DNA of 64,000 nt from Arachidicoccus terrestris (GTDB taxonomy: Bacteria > Bacteroidota > Bacteroidia > Chitinophagales > Chitinophagaceae), in assembly GCF_020042345.1 (NCBI RefSeq), contig NZ_CP083387.1:124001-188000 (forward strand), in the 5' to 3' direction. The stretch's first letter is position 1; the number at the start of each line of letters is the position of its first letter. Below the pieces are notes generated by a model. The model had not been told where the DNA came from, ran no database searches, and was given only the letters and a program-made list of their open reading frames with translations. Shown here piece after piece: positions 54,482-63,940 of this stretch. The position numbers and the translations under genes are program-made.

Positions 54482-57400
54482 TTAGAAATTAACACTTAAA
54501 CCAAGAGTCAGGCTTTTTAAGATCGGATAGTTATTCCCATTGCCGTTATTGCCGCTTGTCAACACTTTATCAGACCCGTGAATACTTTCCACATCCATAG
54601 CGTTTGTATGTTTATAGAGTGGGGACGCAGACCAAAGATTCTCTCCCGAGAGGTAAACTTTCGCGCTCTGAATATGCAGGCGTTTCATCAAGTCCTTAGG
54701 CAGGTTATAACCAATCTGTGCGTTTTTAAGTCTGATATATCGGACATTCTGTAAATATTTTGTCTGTTTGGCATGTAATTCTCCCGAACCGTTCTGAGCG
54801 ACATATCCCCGATATCTCGGAAAATAGGCATTCGGGTTGGAAGGAGACCAGATATCATCCAGTTGCGATTTGAACACATAGTTATACGGCCGGTTATACT
54901 GTCCCCAGAAAACATCTGCTTCACCGCCTGGCCACCAGTCCTGTTTAAGTACACCCTGGAAAAAGAGGCTCAGGTAAAATCCGGCATAATCCCCTGAGAG
55001 CGTAATGCCAAAATTATAACGCGGTGTGGCGTTACCGATCACTTTCATATCACCGGGGTTGCCCACGGTATTATCGCCGTTATTGATCACGCCGTCTCCA
55101 TTCAAGTCTTTAAATTTAATATCACCAGGTAACCAGGTCCCGGAATTCGATGCCTTAAACAAAGCCTGAGCAGCCTTAGCATCACCGACATTCTCTTGCG
55201 TCCAGTAACCGTCTGTTACATACCCCCAGATCTCTCCCACCTTCTGGCCGGCATAATAATCATCAAGATTTCCGGTCTCATTGTTATACTTGTCAATCGT
55301 GGCGGTATAGTCGGACATCCACACACCGATACTATAGCCAAAGGGCCGGTCATGCAGGTTAAAGGCATCCGCCCAACTCAAAGAAACTTCCCAACCCTTC
55401 GTGGTCATATCGGCATAGTTACCCTTAGGCACCGTTGCCCCGAAGACAGCCGGCAGCGTCTTACCGACAGTAAACATGTTGGTTGTCTTTCTGGTATAGA
55501 TATCTCCCGTTATGTTTAACCGGTTGCTCAACAGTGCCGCGTCCAATCCCAGGTCAGCGGTAGTAGCCGTTTCCCAGGTGAGACCCGCCGGAACGATGCT
55601 GGGTGAACCGGTATACTGACCAAGAACACCGTCGATAACCCGTCCTGATTGATGAATATCAAACCTCTCCTGAAAATTATAAGAATCGATGTTCCCATTG
55701 CCCAGCGAACCATAGGAAGCCCTGATCTTTAAATCGGAAACCGCCTTTGGAGAGATATGCCAGAATGATTCTTTTGACAGGCGCCATCCGGCCGAAGCAG
55801 AAGGAAAAAAGGCAAATTGCTGGTCACTTGGAAACTTGGAAGACCCGTCATACCGGCCGTCCAGTTCCAATAAGTAGCGATCTTTATAAGAATAATTCAA
55901 CCGGTAAAACCCGCCGAGGATCGCCCATTTTTCATAACCTCCCGCCGTATTGATACTCTGACCGAGTGCCAGGTTAAGGTCTGAAGCATCTGAATAGATC
56001 AAGCCGTTTCTGCCGGCGGAAAATGCGTTATATACGGATTGCTCATAGTTATATCCTACCATACCTTTTAGATAATGATCTCCCAGATGGGTTTCATAAT
56101 CGGCATAGATATTCGTCGCCAGGTAATCGGTCTTGTACTGGTCCTGGTTCAGGTCATTATAGGCCGTGCCTACATAAGCAATGACGCCTTCAGTAGTACT
56201 GTAGGGAACCCGCACCCGGATTTGTTTTTGATCTTCTCTGGTATTTTGAAAAGTCAGATCACCGCGAATATGCAGTTTATCACTTAAAAAAGCCGCGACG
56301 AATCCGGTTGTATTACGAATAACCGTCTTACTTAGATCAATGCCATTTTTACCATAGACAAAATCCCCTACCGTATAGGCCGCCGAGAACGTAAGCGTGC
56401 CGTCGGGATTAAAGAGCATAGAGGAAGGATGCCCTTCGTCTGCCAAGTTGCGCCAGATACTACCGCCCTCCCCTACGTTCAGTGGATTATGATAAGACCT
56501 GTTGGAGAACTGAAAATTATCGGTAACCTGTAACCAGGGCAATACCTGCACGGTTCCCTTTCCGGTCAGGTTATAGAGATGATAGTCGTCTGAGTTATAC
56601 CGGAACAGCCCTGACTGGCCGTAATAACGGCCTGTCAGATAAAAACTGGTTTTTTCGCTACTGCCTGATATTGACAGATTCTGACCGATGGCCCCCAAGT
56701 GATCTTTATAAAGCAGGTCATACCAGTTGGTATTTCCGTAGTAGACATAATTACCTTGATCATTTACCTCTACTTTGGGTAATGAGGGGTCCGCATTCCG
56801 TTTTTTATACTCCTCTAAGTAAGCTTTAGAGAATGGTTGTGTCTTATTAATATTCTGTGCAGTCTGTGAGTAGTCGTTCCAGGCACTCCAGGCAGAATCA
56901 AACATTACCGCGTATTGATAGCCATTATCAACTATATCTGGCACAACCGTCGGCTGCTTTGAGGAATAGTCTGAACTATAATTGATAGATACCCGGTCTT
57001 TTTTAGGGCTCTTTGTCGTGATCAGTACGACACCATACGCCGCTCTTGCACCATAGATGGCCGAAGAGGCTGCGTCTTTAAGTACCGTCACTGTGGCTAC
57101 ATCATTAGGATTCAACAAGCTGGGATCTCCCTGAACACCGTCAATTAACACCAGTGCACTTCCTCCTTGTCCGATAGAGGTATTACCTCTTATATTAAAA
57201 CTGGGCGACTGCGTAGGCTTGCCGTCCTGGGGAACCAGATTCAGGTTAGGCACCATGCCCTGTAACCCCTGACTGATATTCGGCAATGAGCGGCTTTCCA
57301 GTACTTCTCCGCCCACCTGGGCAACGGCACCGGTCAGATTGGCTCTTTTTTGTTTACCATACCCCACAACAACGACTTCATCCAGGCTATTATTCTCTGC

Positions 57401-57730
57401 AGCAAGAACAATGTTTAATGTCAGGGTGGAGTCGCCATTGAAAGGTACTGCAGCAACCACAGACGGTTTAAATCCAATAAAACGAGCCTTCACATTGTAG
57501 GAACCTTTAGGCAGGCCATAAAATCCAAAACGACCTTTTTGATCTGCTACTGCCTGTCGGCTAAAAGAGCTGTCCTGATTATAAAGGACGATGGTGGCCC
57601 CTTCCACCACAGCGCCGACATCACTATGCACCTGCCCTGTAACGCCAGGGCCGGTCTGCGCCAGCAGCTGATGGGTGCCGGCAAGCAACAGGCAAGTGGC
57701 CAAAATGGCAAAAAATCTAGTTCGTCTCAT
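54482..57730 (-). CDS. SusC/RagA-family TonB-dependent outer-membrane transporter
   Basis: A 1082-aa transporter with a signal peptide ending at HQLLAQ. A carboxypeptidase-regulatory-like domain (about 30-112) is followed by EVVVVGYGKQKRANLTG and the plug with [20 protein letters not shown]. The barrel closes with LKSLTLGLSVNF. No STN domain is present and no ECF sigma/FecR genes are adjacent, so control must come from elsewhere, such as a distant hybrid two-component regulator. A DLNGDGVINNGDN loop near residue 890 is family-typical. It is divergent from the sulfatase. Confidence 0.95.
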   Translation of the reverse strand: MRRTRFFAILATCLLLAGTHQLLAQTGPGVTGQVHSDVGAVVEGATIVLYNQDSSFSRQAVADQKGRFGFYGLPKGSYNVKARFIGFKPSVVAAVPFNGDSTLTLNIVLAAENNSLDEVVVVGYGKQKRANLTGAVAQVGGEVLESRSLPNISQGLQGMVPNLNLVPQDGKPTQSPSFNIRGNTSIGQGGSALVLIDGVQGDPSLLNPNDVATVTVLKDAASSAIYGARAAYGVVLITTKSPKKDRVSINYSSDYSSKQPTVVPDIVDNGYQYAVMFDSAWSAWNDYSQTAQNINKTQPFSKAYLEEYKKRNADPSLPKVEVNDQGNYVYYGNTNWYDLLYKDHLGAIGQNLSISGSSEKTSFYLTGRYYGQSGLFRYNSDDYHLYNLTGKGTVQVLPWLQVTDNFQFSNRSYHNPLNVGEGGSIWRNLADEGHPSSMLFNPDGTLTFSAAYTVGDFVYGKNGIDLSKTVIRNTTGFVAAFLSDKLHIRGDLTFQNTREDQKQIRVRVPYSTTEGVIAYVGTAYNDLNQDQYKTDYLATNIYADYETHLGDHYLKGMVGYNYEQSVYNAFSAGRNGLIYSDASDLNLALGQSINTAGGYEKWAILGGFYRLNYSYKDRYLLELDGRYDGSSKFPSDQQFAFFPSASAGWRLSKESFWHISPKAVSDLKIRASYGSLGNGNIDSYNFQERFDIHQSGRVIDGVLGQYTGSPSIVPAGLTWETATTADLGLDAALLSNRLNITGDIYTRKTTNMFTVGKTLPAVFGATVPKGNYADMTTKGWEVSLSWADAFNLHDRPFGYSIGVWMSDYTATIDKYNNETGNLDDYYAGQKVGEIWGYVTDGYWTQENVGDAKAAQALFKASNSGTWLPGDIKFKDLNGDGVINNGDNTVGNPGDMKVIGNATPRYNFGITLSGDYAGFYLSLFFQGVLKQDWWPGGEADVFWGQYNRPYNYVFKSQLDDIWSPSNPNAYFPRYRGYVAQNGSGELHAKQTKYLQNVRYIRLKNAQIGYNLPKDLMKRLHIQSAKVYLSGENLWSASPLYKHTNAMDVESIHGSDKVLTSGNNGNGNNYPILKSLTLGLSVNF

Positions 57731-58349
57731 TGTGCTTCTTTGTTTAATATTTAATGGTATTTATTTTCTTGTGCATCTAACAACTTCTTTTTCCTCTTTT
57801 TTTGCCGCTGCAAAACTCGTTTCTCAGTGTAACCATCGTATTGCGTAATTGTGAAGAAATGGTTAAGCATAAGGCAGAATTTCGACAAAAAAAGACAATA
57901 TATTTACATAAATCTTCATTTAATAGGTTAACAACAGCCAAACGTAACAAAGGCAACCGCCGGACAACCCCATCAATATGCTGGTAAATCGGCCTAAACA
58001 AGCAGCATAATTTCACTTAACAACCATTATAAGTAACTTTTAATTCGAATTACCTCTATTTTAGTTTTATTTTTTTTCGAATACCGGCTTTTAAGCATTA
58101 AAACAAAAGAATCAGCCTTTAAAAAAGGAGAAAACAGATCAATTTCGGTAATGACCGAAGCAGAACCAAACCGGCGTTTTTTACAAAAAAAAGTGGCAGC
58201 GCGCATGTTTTTTTAAGCTGATTGCTTTAAGTTTGGACACTTCCCGGGAGAACAGAAGTCCCGCAGCCTATATAGCTGACACTGTTAACGACGGGAAAAG
58301 TACCGGGTCGATCACCTATTTTTCATATATAATTTTAATAAGCCTCATT
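57731..58349. other. Divergent intergenic region between SusC and the sulfatase
   Basis: No gene is seen in 619 bp. The tract is AT-rich with several A- and T-runs around 58040-58220, and should contain promoters for both directions. No full TAnnTTTG box with a fitting -33 was found. A TTG-started upward extension of the sulfatase frame (58233) is not protein-like. Confidence 0.5.
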
Positions 58350-59729
58350 ATGAAGCGAATGTATTTTCTTTCCACGGCAAGTCTGTTAATTGGATGCTTA
58401 TGCGCCTTGCAGGCAGTGGCACAGAGAAAACCCAACATTATTTTTGTGCTCACCGACGACATGGGCTATTCTGATCTGAGCTGTTATGGGAATCCGGTCG
58501 TGATGACTCCCTTTTTGGATTCTGTAGCCAGCGAAGGTATCCGGGCGACCAATTATGTCGTATCCAGTCCATCCTGCACACCTTCAAGAGCTTCTTTACT
58601 GACGGGCCGGTATGCCTCCCGTTATGACCTGCCAGATCCTATTGGTCCCGGCTCCAAACGGGGGCTACACGATCAGGAGGTAACCATTGCTGAAATGCTG
58701 AAGACGGTGGGCTACAAAACAGCCATGATCGGCAAATGGCATTTAGGCGATCATGAGGATTATAATTATCCAACCGCTCAGGGCTTTGACAGTTACTTTG
58801 GTATGCTCTATAGCCATGACTACCGGGCACCCTATGTAAAAACAGATACCACCATCAAGATATTCAGGGGACGGACGCCTGTCATTATAAAGCCAGAGGA
58901 CTCCATGCTGACCCATCTGTATACCAAGGAAGCCCTTTCTGTCCTGGATCAGCAAAAAAAAGAGCAGCCCTTCTTCCTGTACCTGGCCTATAACATGCCC
59001 CACCTGCCGATCGCCTATGCAGCCTCTGCCTCCTATTTAAAGGATAAGAGAAAGGCCTCCGGTGCACTGGGCGCTGTGGTGGAAGACCTGGATTCCAATC
59101 TGGCGCTGATCTGGCAGAAACTGGCGGCAAAAGACTTATTGGATAACACAATCTTTATCTTCTCCAGCGATAACGGGCCCTGGATTGATTTTCCAGGGCG
59201 GTGTGCGGATGACGGCGTTACCAAACGCTGGCATCCCGGTACAAAAGGAGTATTTAGAGGTTCCAAAGGAGAAAGCTATGAAGGAGGTGTCAGAGAGCCG
59301 TTTATTATGTACTGGAAAAACCATCTCAGAACCGGCACCCTGCATAGTATGATCAGCAATCTTGATATATTACCGACATTGGCTACCTGGAGTGGTGCTT
59401 CACTACCGAAAGGCAGAACGCTGGACGGGCAGGATATCAGTGACCTGCTCACGGGCAAACAACCTGCTAAAGCCTTCCACCACCAGCCGATCTATCTGGT
59501 CAACCATGGCAAGGCCGAAGCCGTCAGAACAGAAGACGGCTGGAAATACCGCCGCGTGCCGGCCACCACATCCGGCAGCATTACGGCGACTGCACAGCCG
59601 GCAAAAGAGGAATTGTTTCAACTAAATGCAGATCCGGCTGAGCGAACCAATGTCATCAAAGATTATCCTGAAATAGCTGCCAGAATGAAGGCACTATTTG
59701 AACAGTTCTCCGGCGGGACAGAGAACTGA
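58350..59729 (+). CDS. Sulfatase (S1-type, Cys-type formylglycine enzyme)
   Basis: The ATG at 58350 gives a signal segment ([20 protein letters not shown]) and 459 aa. The family start [19 protein letters not shown] carries the metal-binding Asp36/Asp37. The maturation signature is [12 protein letters not shown] with Cys76, which must be converted to formylglycine by an anaerobic sulfatase-maturating enzyme or FGE encoded elsewhere. Further family motifs are [14 protein letters not shown] and FSSDNGPW. It hydrolyses a sulfate ester on a carbohydrate in the periplasm. With GH20 and SusCD nearby, an N-acetylhexosamine sulfate is a reasonable but unproven substrate. Confidence 0.93.
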   Translation: MKRMYFLSTASLLIGCLCALQAVAQRKPNIIFVLTDDMGYSDLSCYGNPVVMTPFLDSVASEGIRATNYVVSSPSCTPSRASLLTGRYASRYDLPDPIGPGSKRGLHDQEVTIAEMLKTVGYKTAMIGKWHLGDHEDYNYPTAQGFDSYFGMLYSHDYRAPYVKTDTTIKIFRGRTPVIIKPEDSMLTHLYTKEALSVLDQQKKEQPFFLYLAYNMPHLPIAYAASASYLKDKRKASGALGAVVEDLDSNLALIWQKLAAKDLLDNTIFIFSSDNGPWIDFPGRCADDGVTKRWHPGTKGVFRGSKGESYEGGVREPFIMYWKNHLRTGTLHSMISNLDILPTLATWSGASLPKGRTLDGQDISDLLTGKQPAKAFHHQPIYLVNHGKAEAVRTEDGWKYRRVPATTSGSITATAQPAKEELFQLNADPAERTNVIKDYPEIAARMKALFEQFSGGTEN

Positions 59730-59754
59730 TAGCGCAAGAGGAACTTCATAATAG

Positions 59755-59794
59755 ACAACGCCTGTCAGTAGAATAGTTAGCTGACAGGCGTTGT
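59755..59794 (+). terminator. Terminator of the sulfatase gene
   Basis: ACAACGCCTGTCAG (59755-59768) is perfectly complementary to CTGACAGGCGTTGT (59781-59794), followed by TTATTT. Confidence 0.8.
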
Positions 59795-59832
59795 TTATTT
59801 ATGCGGCGGGCCATACAGCATCCAATAACAGC

Positions 59833-60222
59833 TCACCGCTCAATTAAATGGATATTGGCATGCTCACCGATAATCTCAAGGATGATGTCAAAGTAAGTTT
59901 TACCGTGGCCTGCCTCTAATGCCGTCAATTGCCCCTGAAACCAGGATTGGTTAAAAGGACTGCCCGGCGCCAGTTTTGCCAGATAATAATCCCTGGTAGC
60001 CGTGTATCCCAGCGCCGCTTTACTGCTGGAAAATTCGTTCCAGATGAGCATAACTTCTTCATTGGATTTCATCAAACCAAATCCTCCATACAGCAGGTCA
60101 TTGAATCCGTCGAGCGTCTGCCCCAACTGCCAGTTCTCCCCTTGCATAAACACCCGGTTTATTTCCTTATAAAAAGAAGGAATATCTAGAATGTACTTCC
60201 CCTCGATGGTAATTTGCTTCAT
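59833..60222 (-). CDS. Barstar-like ribonuclease-inhibitor-family protein
   Basis: A small acidic cytoplasmic protein of 129 aa. The stretch YILDIPSFYKEINRVF followed by LGQTLDGFNDLLYGGFG has the barstar pattern (a helix pair, then L-D-x-x-x-D-x-L). Barstar inhibits barnase-type RNases, but no barnase-like gene is visible here, so the target may be elsewhere or the fold may have another use. The ATG at 60222 lies 26 nt after the GH20 stop. An upstream ATG at 60279 would overlap the GH20 gene and is less likely. Confidence 0.75.
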   Translation of the reverse strand: MKQITIEGKYILDIPSFYKEINRVFMQGENWQLGQTLDGFNDLLYGGFGLMKSNEEVMLIWNEFSSSKAALGYTATRDYYLAKLAPGSPFNQSWFQGQLTALEAGHGKTYFDIILEIIGEHANIHLIER

Positions 60223-60247
60223 GGTTCCAAAGGTATCAAAATCCGCT

Positions 60248-62716
60248 TTAGTGCTCACCCGTGGCAGACAGCCGGCCAATTTCCTGCCAGGTCAACGCTC
60301 TGTTATAAATTGTCAATCCCGTGATCTTTCCTGTAAACCCGCCCAGTCTCCTTAAAGGAAATACAAGTGTTTCCACTTTTCGCATTTTGGTTTTATCCTT
60401 ATCGTTATACTGGAGAAAATGATTATACAAACTATCCTGCGCCTTGCCGTCTATAAACAAAGCCGTCCCTTTATTGGTACCGGTGATTGTAATCTGAACC
60501 CATTTGTTTTCAGGGACACGGTAATTAAAACTCAGGTCATATCCTTCTCTGGAAAAGCCCAGATTTCCGGATTGTTGCTGATGTAGCAATACCTTCGCAT
60601 GTTTTGAGCTAAATAGCGTTTCCGGGTCATTATTTTTCTTATTGTTGCTCGCCCGATACAGGTAAAAAGATACCGTATAATCATACCCAATCTCTTCAAC
60701 GGGCAATTCCACATAAGCATTGGTATCCGGAAAACTCCAGACATTTTGTATGTGTGTCCCCGCCAAAACACCTTGCCGGTCCAGACGTGAGCGCCTGATT
60801 TTACGAACGCCTTTGAAAGCATTGTCTGTAACCTCCTCTAACCAATTTTCTTTCACCGGCTTCAAGGTATCCGGGCCGTCATACGCTCCCAGCCTGCCTC
60901 TTAAGTTTAGCCCGGGCCCTTCACCGATACCGCCGCGCAGCTGGTCAAAGGTTTTAAAATCAAGCCGCTTATCTTCCCCTCCCCACATTTTCTGACTGAG
61001 TATCTGTAATGCAGGAAAGACTCTGTCCGTCACGTCTTGAGCCGTAATGCCATTACCAACGATATCATTCCAAACAGCAAAAGCACCGCCGATGACGGAG
61101 GTGTCGCCTGCCTCAAAACGGACATTGCCCACCTGTGCAGGCGTCCACTTGTCATACAGATGCTTTACGTTCAGATAATCGTAATAATACCCTGCTGCCG
61201 GAACGATATACAGCCAGCCGTCCGGTGTGCTGATCTGCGGATAACCCAGTTTTTTCATGGCGCGAGGCTCGGCATACCCATTATACCAGGTATTCATCGT
61301 AACGCCTTTCACCCGTACCGGGGTCTTTCCTTCCGCCCAGGTTAACGCGCCCCATAACCTCACTTGTTTACCGTAATCCTGGACCCAACCAATGACCCGA
61401 TCTGTAAAGCCACGGAACGCCTCCGCTTCTGCTTTGGCATATTCATCAGTGCCTATGTCAACGACAGGGCCGGTAAAGACAGGATCAGGTCCTTCCAGAT
61501 ATTCTTTGAAAATATGATGCACCACGGTATCGGTTAACGGATTATGTAGATCCAGATGGTCCATTCCATACTTTTTTGAGCCGGTTTCAGGGACGGCATG
61601 GGTAATAGAAAGGGCATGAGCCGGGACATCTATCTCAGGTACGATCAGTATCCCGTACCGGCGACCCAGGGCCTGCAGGTCCCTGAATTCCTGCTTGGTG
61701 TAATGTCCGTCTTTTGCTGTCAGACCGGGATAGCGATCATTTTCCAGCCTGAATGCTGCATACGTGCTGTCCCAGTTGTCTCCAAAATATTTTTTAAATC
61801 CATTATCGTTCAAATGAATCTGAAAATCATTCATCTTGTAATAAGACAGCAACTTGACGTAATTTTGTAAAAACGACATGGAAAAGAATTTACGGCCCAC
61901 ATCCAGCACGAGTCCCCTGACCGGATAGCTTGGATAGTCCGCTGCCAGCCCCCGGGCGATCGTAAGACTTTGATCTAATAATTGTAAAACTGTCCTTGTA
62001 CCCCAGAACAGTCCCTTATAACCGGGGGCAGCGATACGCAGGTACTCTCCTACCTCCATCTGATATCCCTCTTTTCCCAATCTTGGCAATGCGTCAGACA
62101 ATTCAAGATAGATATCGGCTCTGCCAGGATGGCCAATCTTTATGTCCAGCAATAACCCGGTTTGTTCCAGTATCTCCCTTTGCAGCTGGCTGGAAAGGCT
62201 GGCAAGGGACTCCTTTTGATGGGGAGGCAGCACAATTTTAGATTGAGCGCTTACGCTGAAATATCCCTGTCCACCCCTCCATTCTTTTAAGGCGGGTATC
62301 ACAAACGGAGCCTTGTTGGCTCCGGCCATATCGCCCACTGCTGCAGGTACGGTTACGATCCGGGACAGGTCCAGGAAAAACCCCGGGTCTGTATCGGCCA
62401 CCAATTGATAATAGACAGACACTTTCGTATCAGATACGGGTGCCAGTACATTCCCTTTTGCCGTGATAACGGGTAAATGATCTGTTCCCTTGAATACAAG
62501 GTGGTATCCCTCAGGGGTCTTTGGCAGGCGCAGCGGGATGCCGGCAGAACCAGCAGCGCCGATAGCAGCCGCTGCCGGTACTTCTATTGGACCGACACCG
62601 GCCAGCAGCGCCGCCGTATCTCTTTCAATGCCCTGTGCATAGGCACTGCTAATACTACAGGTTATGGATAAAAAACAGCCTACTAAGGTTCGGTATGTCA
62701 CACTGCGCAAAATCAT
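60248..62716 (-). CDS. Glycoside hydrolase family 20 beta-hexosaminidase with C-terminal LamG-like domain
   Basis: The ATG at 62716 gives the signal peptide MILRSVTYRTLVGCFLSITC ending at AYAQ and 822 aa. An open frame reaches back to 62941 but the extra residues are not protein-like. A GH20b-like domain (about 130-250) precedes the barrel, which contains VRGLVLDVGRKFFSM, MNDFQIHLNDNG and the catalytic pair in VVDIGTDEYAKA at about residues 420-424 (Asp then Glu). The usual motif is GGDE; here it is GTDE. The C-terminal quarter is a LamG/concanavalin-like domain (YVELPVEEIGYDYTVSFYLY, then KITGLTIYNRALTWQEI). It probably removes terminal GlcNAc or GalNAc. Confidence 0.9.
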   Translation of the reverse strand: MILRSVTYRTLVGCFLSITCSISSAYAQGIERDTAALLAGVGPIEVPAAAAIGAAGSAGIPLRLPKTPEGYHLVFKGTDHLPVITAKGNVLAPVSDTKVSVYYQLVADTDPGFFLDLSRIVTVPAAVGDMAGANKAPFVIPALKEWRGGQGYFSVSAQSKIVLPPHQKESLASLSSQLQREILEQTGLLLDIKIGHPGRADIYLELSDALPRLGKEGYQMEVGEYLRIAAPGYKGLFWGTRTVLQLLDQSLTIARGLAADYPSYPVRGLVLDVGRKFFSMSFLQNYVKLLSYYKMNDFQIHLNDNGFKKYFGDNWDSTYAAFRLENDRYPGLTAKDGHYTKQEFRDLQALGRRYGILIVPEIDVPAHALSITHAVPETGSKKYGMDHLDLHNPLTDTVVHHIFKEYLEGPDPVFTGPVVDIGTDEYAKAEAEAFRGFTDRVIGWVQDYGKQVRLWGALTWAEGKTPVRVKGVTMNTWYNGYAEPRAMKKLGYPQISTPDGWLYIVPAAGYYYDYLNVKHLYDKWTPAQVGNVRFEAGDTSVIGGAFAVWNDIVGNGITAQDVTDRVFPALQILSQKMWGGEDKRLDFKTFDQLRGGIGEGPGLNLRGRLGAYDGPDTLKPVKENWLEEVTDNAFKGVRKIRRSRLDRQGVLAGTHIQNVWSFPDTNAYVELPVEEIGYDYTVSFYLYRASNNKKNNDPETLFSSKHAKVLLHQQQSGNLGFSREGYDLSFNYRVPENKWVQITITGTNKGTALFIDGKAQDSLYNHFLQYNDKDKTKMRKVETLVFPLRRLGGFTGKITGLTIYNRALTWQEIGRLSATGEH

Positions 62717-62861
62717 GGGCTTCTGATGGAAAGGTTTGACTCGTAAAAAATTGGCCGTTAAAATACAGAAAGTATCCGAATATCTGCCGCGCAACCGTTT
62801 GCCTCCAGTGGCAACCTCAGCCTGTTTCTTTATGCCTGATATTAAAAAATATGAAACATAG

Positions 62862-62891
62862 TTGCATTTACAAAGTAAATCACTATCTTTG
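62862..62891 (+). promoter_or_regulatory. Bacteroidota-type promoter of the thioredoxin-reductase-like gene
   Basis: TTG (62862-62864) and TATCTTTG (62884-62891) are 19 bp apart, an exact fit to the TTG/TAnnTTTG pattern. Transcription would start about 45 nt before the ATG at 62942. Confidence 0.6.
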
Positions 62892-62941
62892 CCGGTGGAA
62901 GCAAGTATACAGTTATTGAGGACCGGACAAAATATAAACAC

Positions 62942-63889
62942 ATGTCAGACATAAAGAATATCCATTCAACAGAAGTAATGATCATCGGAGGCAGTTACAG
63001 CGGAATGGCCGCTGCCATGACCCTGGGCAGGGCACTCAGGCAGGTGGTCGTTCTGGATGCGGGTGAACCCTGCAACCGTTTCGCACCGCATGCCCATAAT
63101 TTCCTGGGCAGTGATGGTGTTCCGCCCATGGAAATCCACAAAGACGCCAGAAAACAATTATTGCAATATCCTTCAGTCAAGGTACTAGCGGACAAGGTAA
63201 CGGATGTCCGCCGGCAGCAGACCGGTTTTATCATTCATACAGCCTCCGGTAATGATTACCTGGCTGAAAAAGTACTCCTGGCCACGGGGCTAAAAGATGA
63301 GTTACCGGATATTCCCGGCATCAGGGAATGCTGGGGCAAATCGGCTATCCACTGCCCGTATTGTCATGGATACGAATTCAAGGGCGGCAAAACAGGTGTC
63401 CTGGCTACCAGCGGAGACGCACTACATATCATCAGCCTGCTCAAACAATGGACCAGCGACCTACAGGTATTTACCAATGAAACATTCCGTTTCAACGAAG
63501 CTGCATCCGCTTTTATGGCTCAGCAAAAGATTCCGGTTGTATCCGGCAAAATCAAGTCCCTGGACCATGACAATGGGCAAATTAAAAAGATCCTGCTGCA
63601 ATCCTCCGATCACCCTGAAATTGAGGTCCCCCTGCAAGTTTTGTATGTTTTGCCGCCAGTAAAACAAGCCCTGGACTTGCAACAGCAACTGAACTATCAG
63701 TTAACCCCTGCCGGTCATATCCAGGTAGATGAAGCCCGACACACTTCAGTCAACGGTCTTTACGCCGCAGGCGATAACAGCTCCAGATTCCGCTCGCTTT
63801 CCACCGCTCTGGCCACAGGTATGACGGCTGGCGCCATGATTAATTTTGATCTGGTCAATGAAAAAAGGCCTTTACCAGACATGCAATAA
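62942..63889 (+). CDS. Thioredoxin-reductase-like FAD/NAD(P)-dependent oxidoreductase
   Basis: A 315-aa cytoplasmic flavoprotein. The FAD-binding start is MIIGGSYSGMAAAMTLGRAL, followed by VVLDAGEPCNRFAPHAHNFL. The redox pair is in HCPYCHGYEF (Cys138/Cys141), the CxxC of thioredoxin-reductase-like proteins. The NAD(P) domain lies at about 145-245, and the end VNGLYAAGDNSSRFRS is the second FAD motif. Its substrate is not necessarily thioredoxin; related proteins include gliotoxin-type and ferredoxin-linked members. It is divergent from GH20 with a clear promoter. Confidence 0.88.
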   Translation: MSDIKNIHSTEVMIIGGSYSGMAAAMTLGRALRQVVVLDAGEPCNRFAPHAHNFLGSDGVPPMEIHKDARKQLLQYPSVKVLADKVTDVRRQQTGFIIHTASGNDYLAEKVLLATGLKDELPDIPGIRECWGKSAIHCPYCHGYEFKGGKTGVLATSGDALHIISLLKQWTSDLQVFTNETFRFNEAASAFMAQQKIPVVSGKIKSLDHDNGQIKKILLQSSDHPEIEVPLQVLYVLPPVKQALDLQQQLNYQLTPAGHIQVDEARHTSVNGLYAAGDNSSRFRSLSTALATGMTAGAMINFDLVNEKRPLPDMQ

Positions 63890-63940
63890 CTGCATTTTTG
63901 ATAAAAGGCCTCAAAAGCAAAAGCGTTCAAATATATTTGT

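Noticed and set aside
62717-62941. Longer GH20 frame starting at 62941
   Set aside because: It overlaps the divergent promoter at 62862-62891 and the 75 extra residues are not protein-like; the signal peptide begins at 62716.
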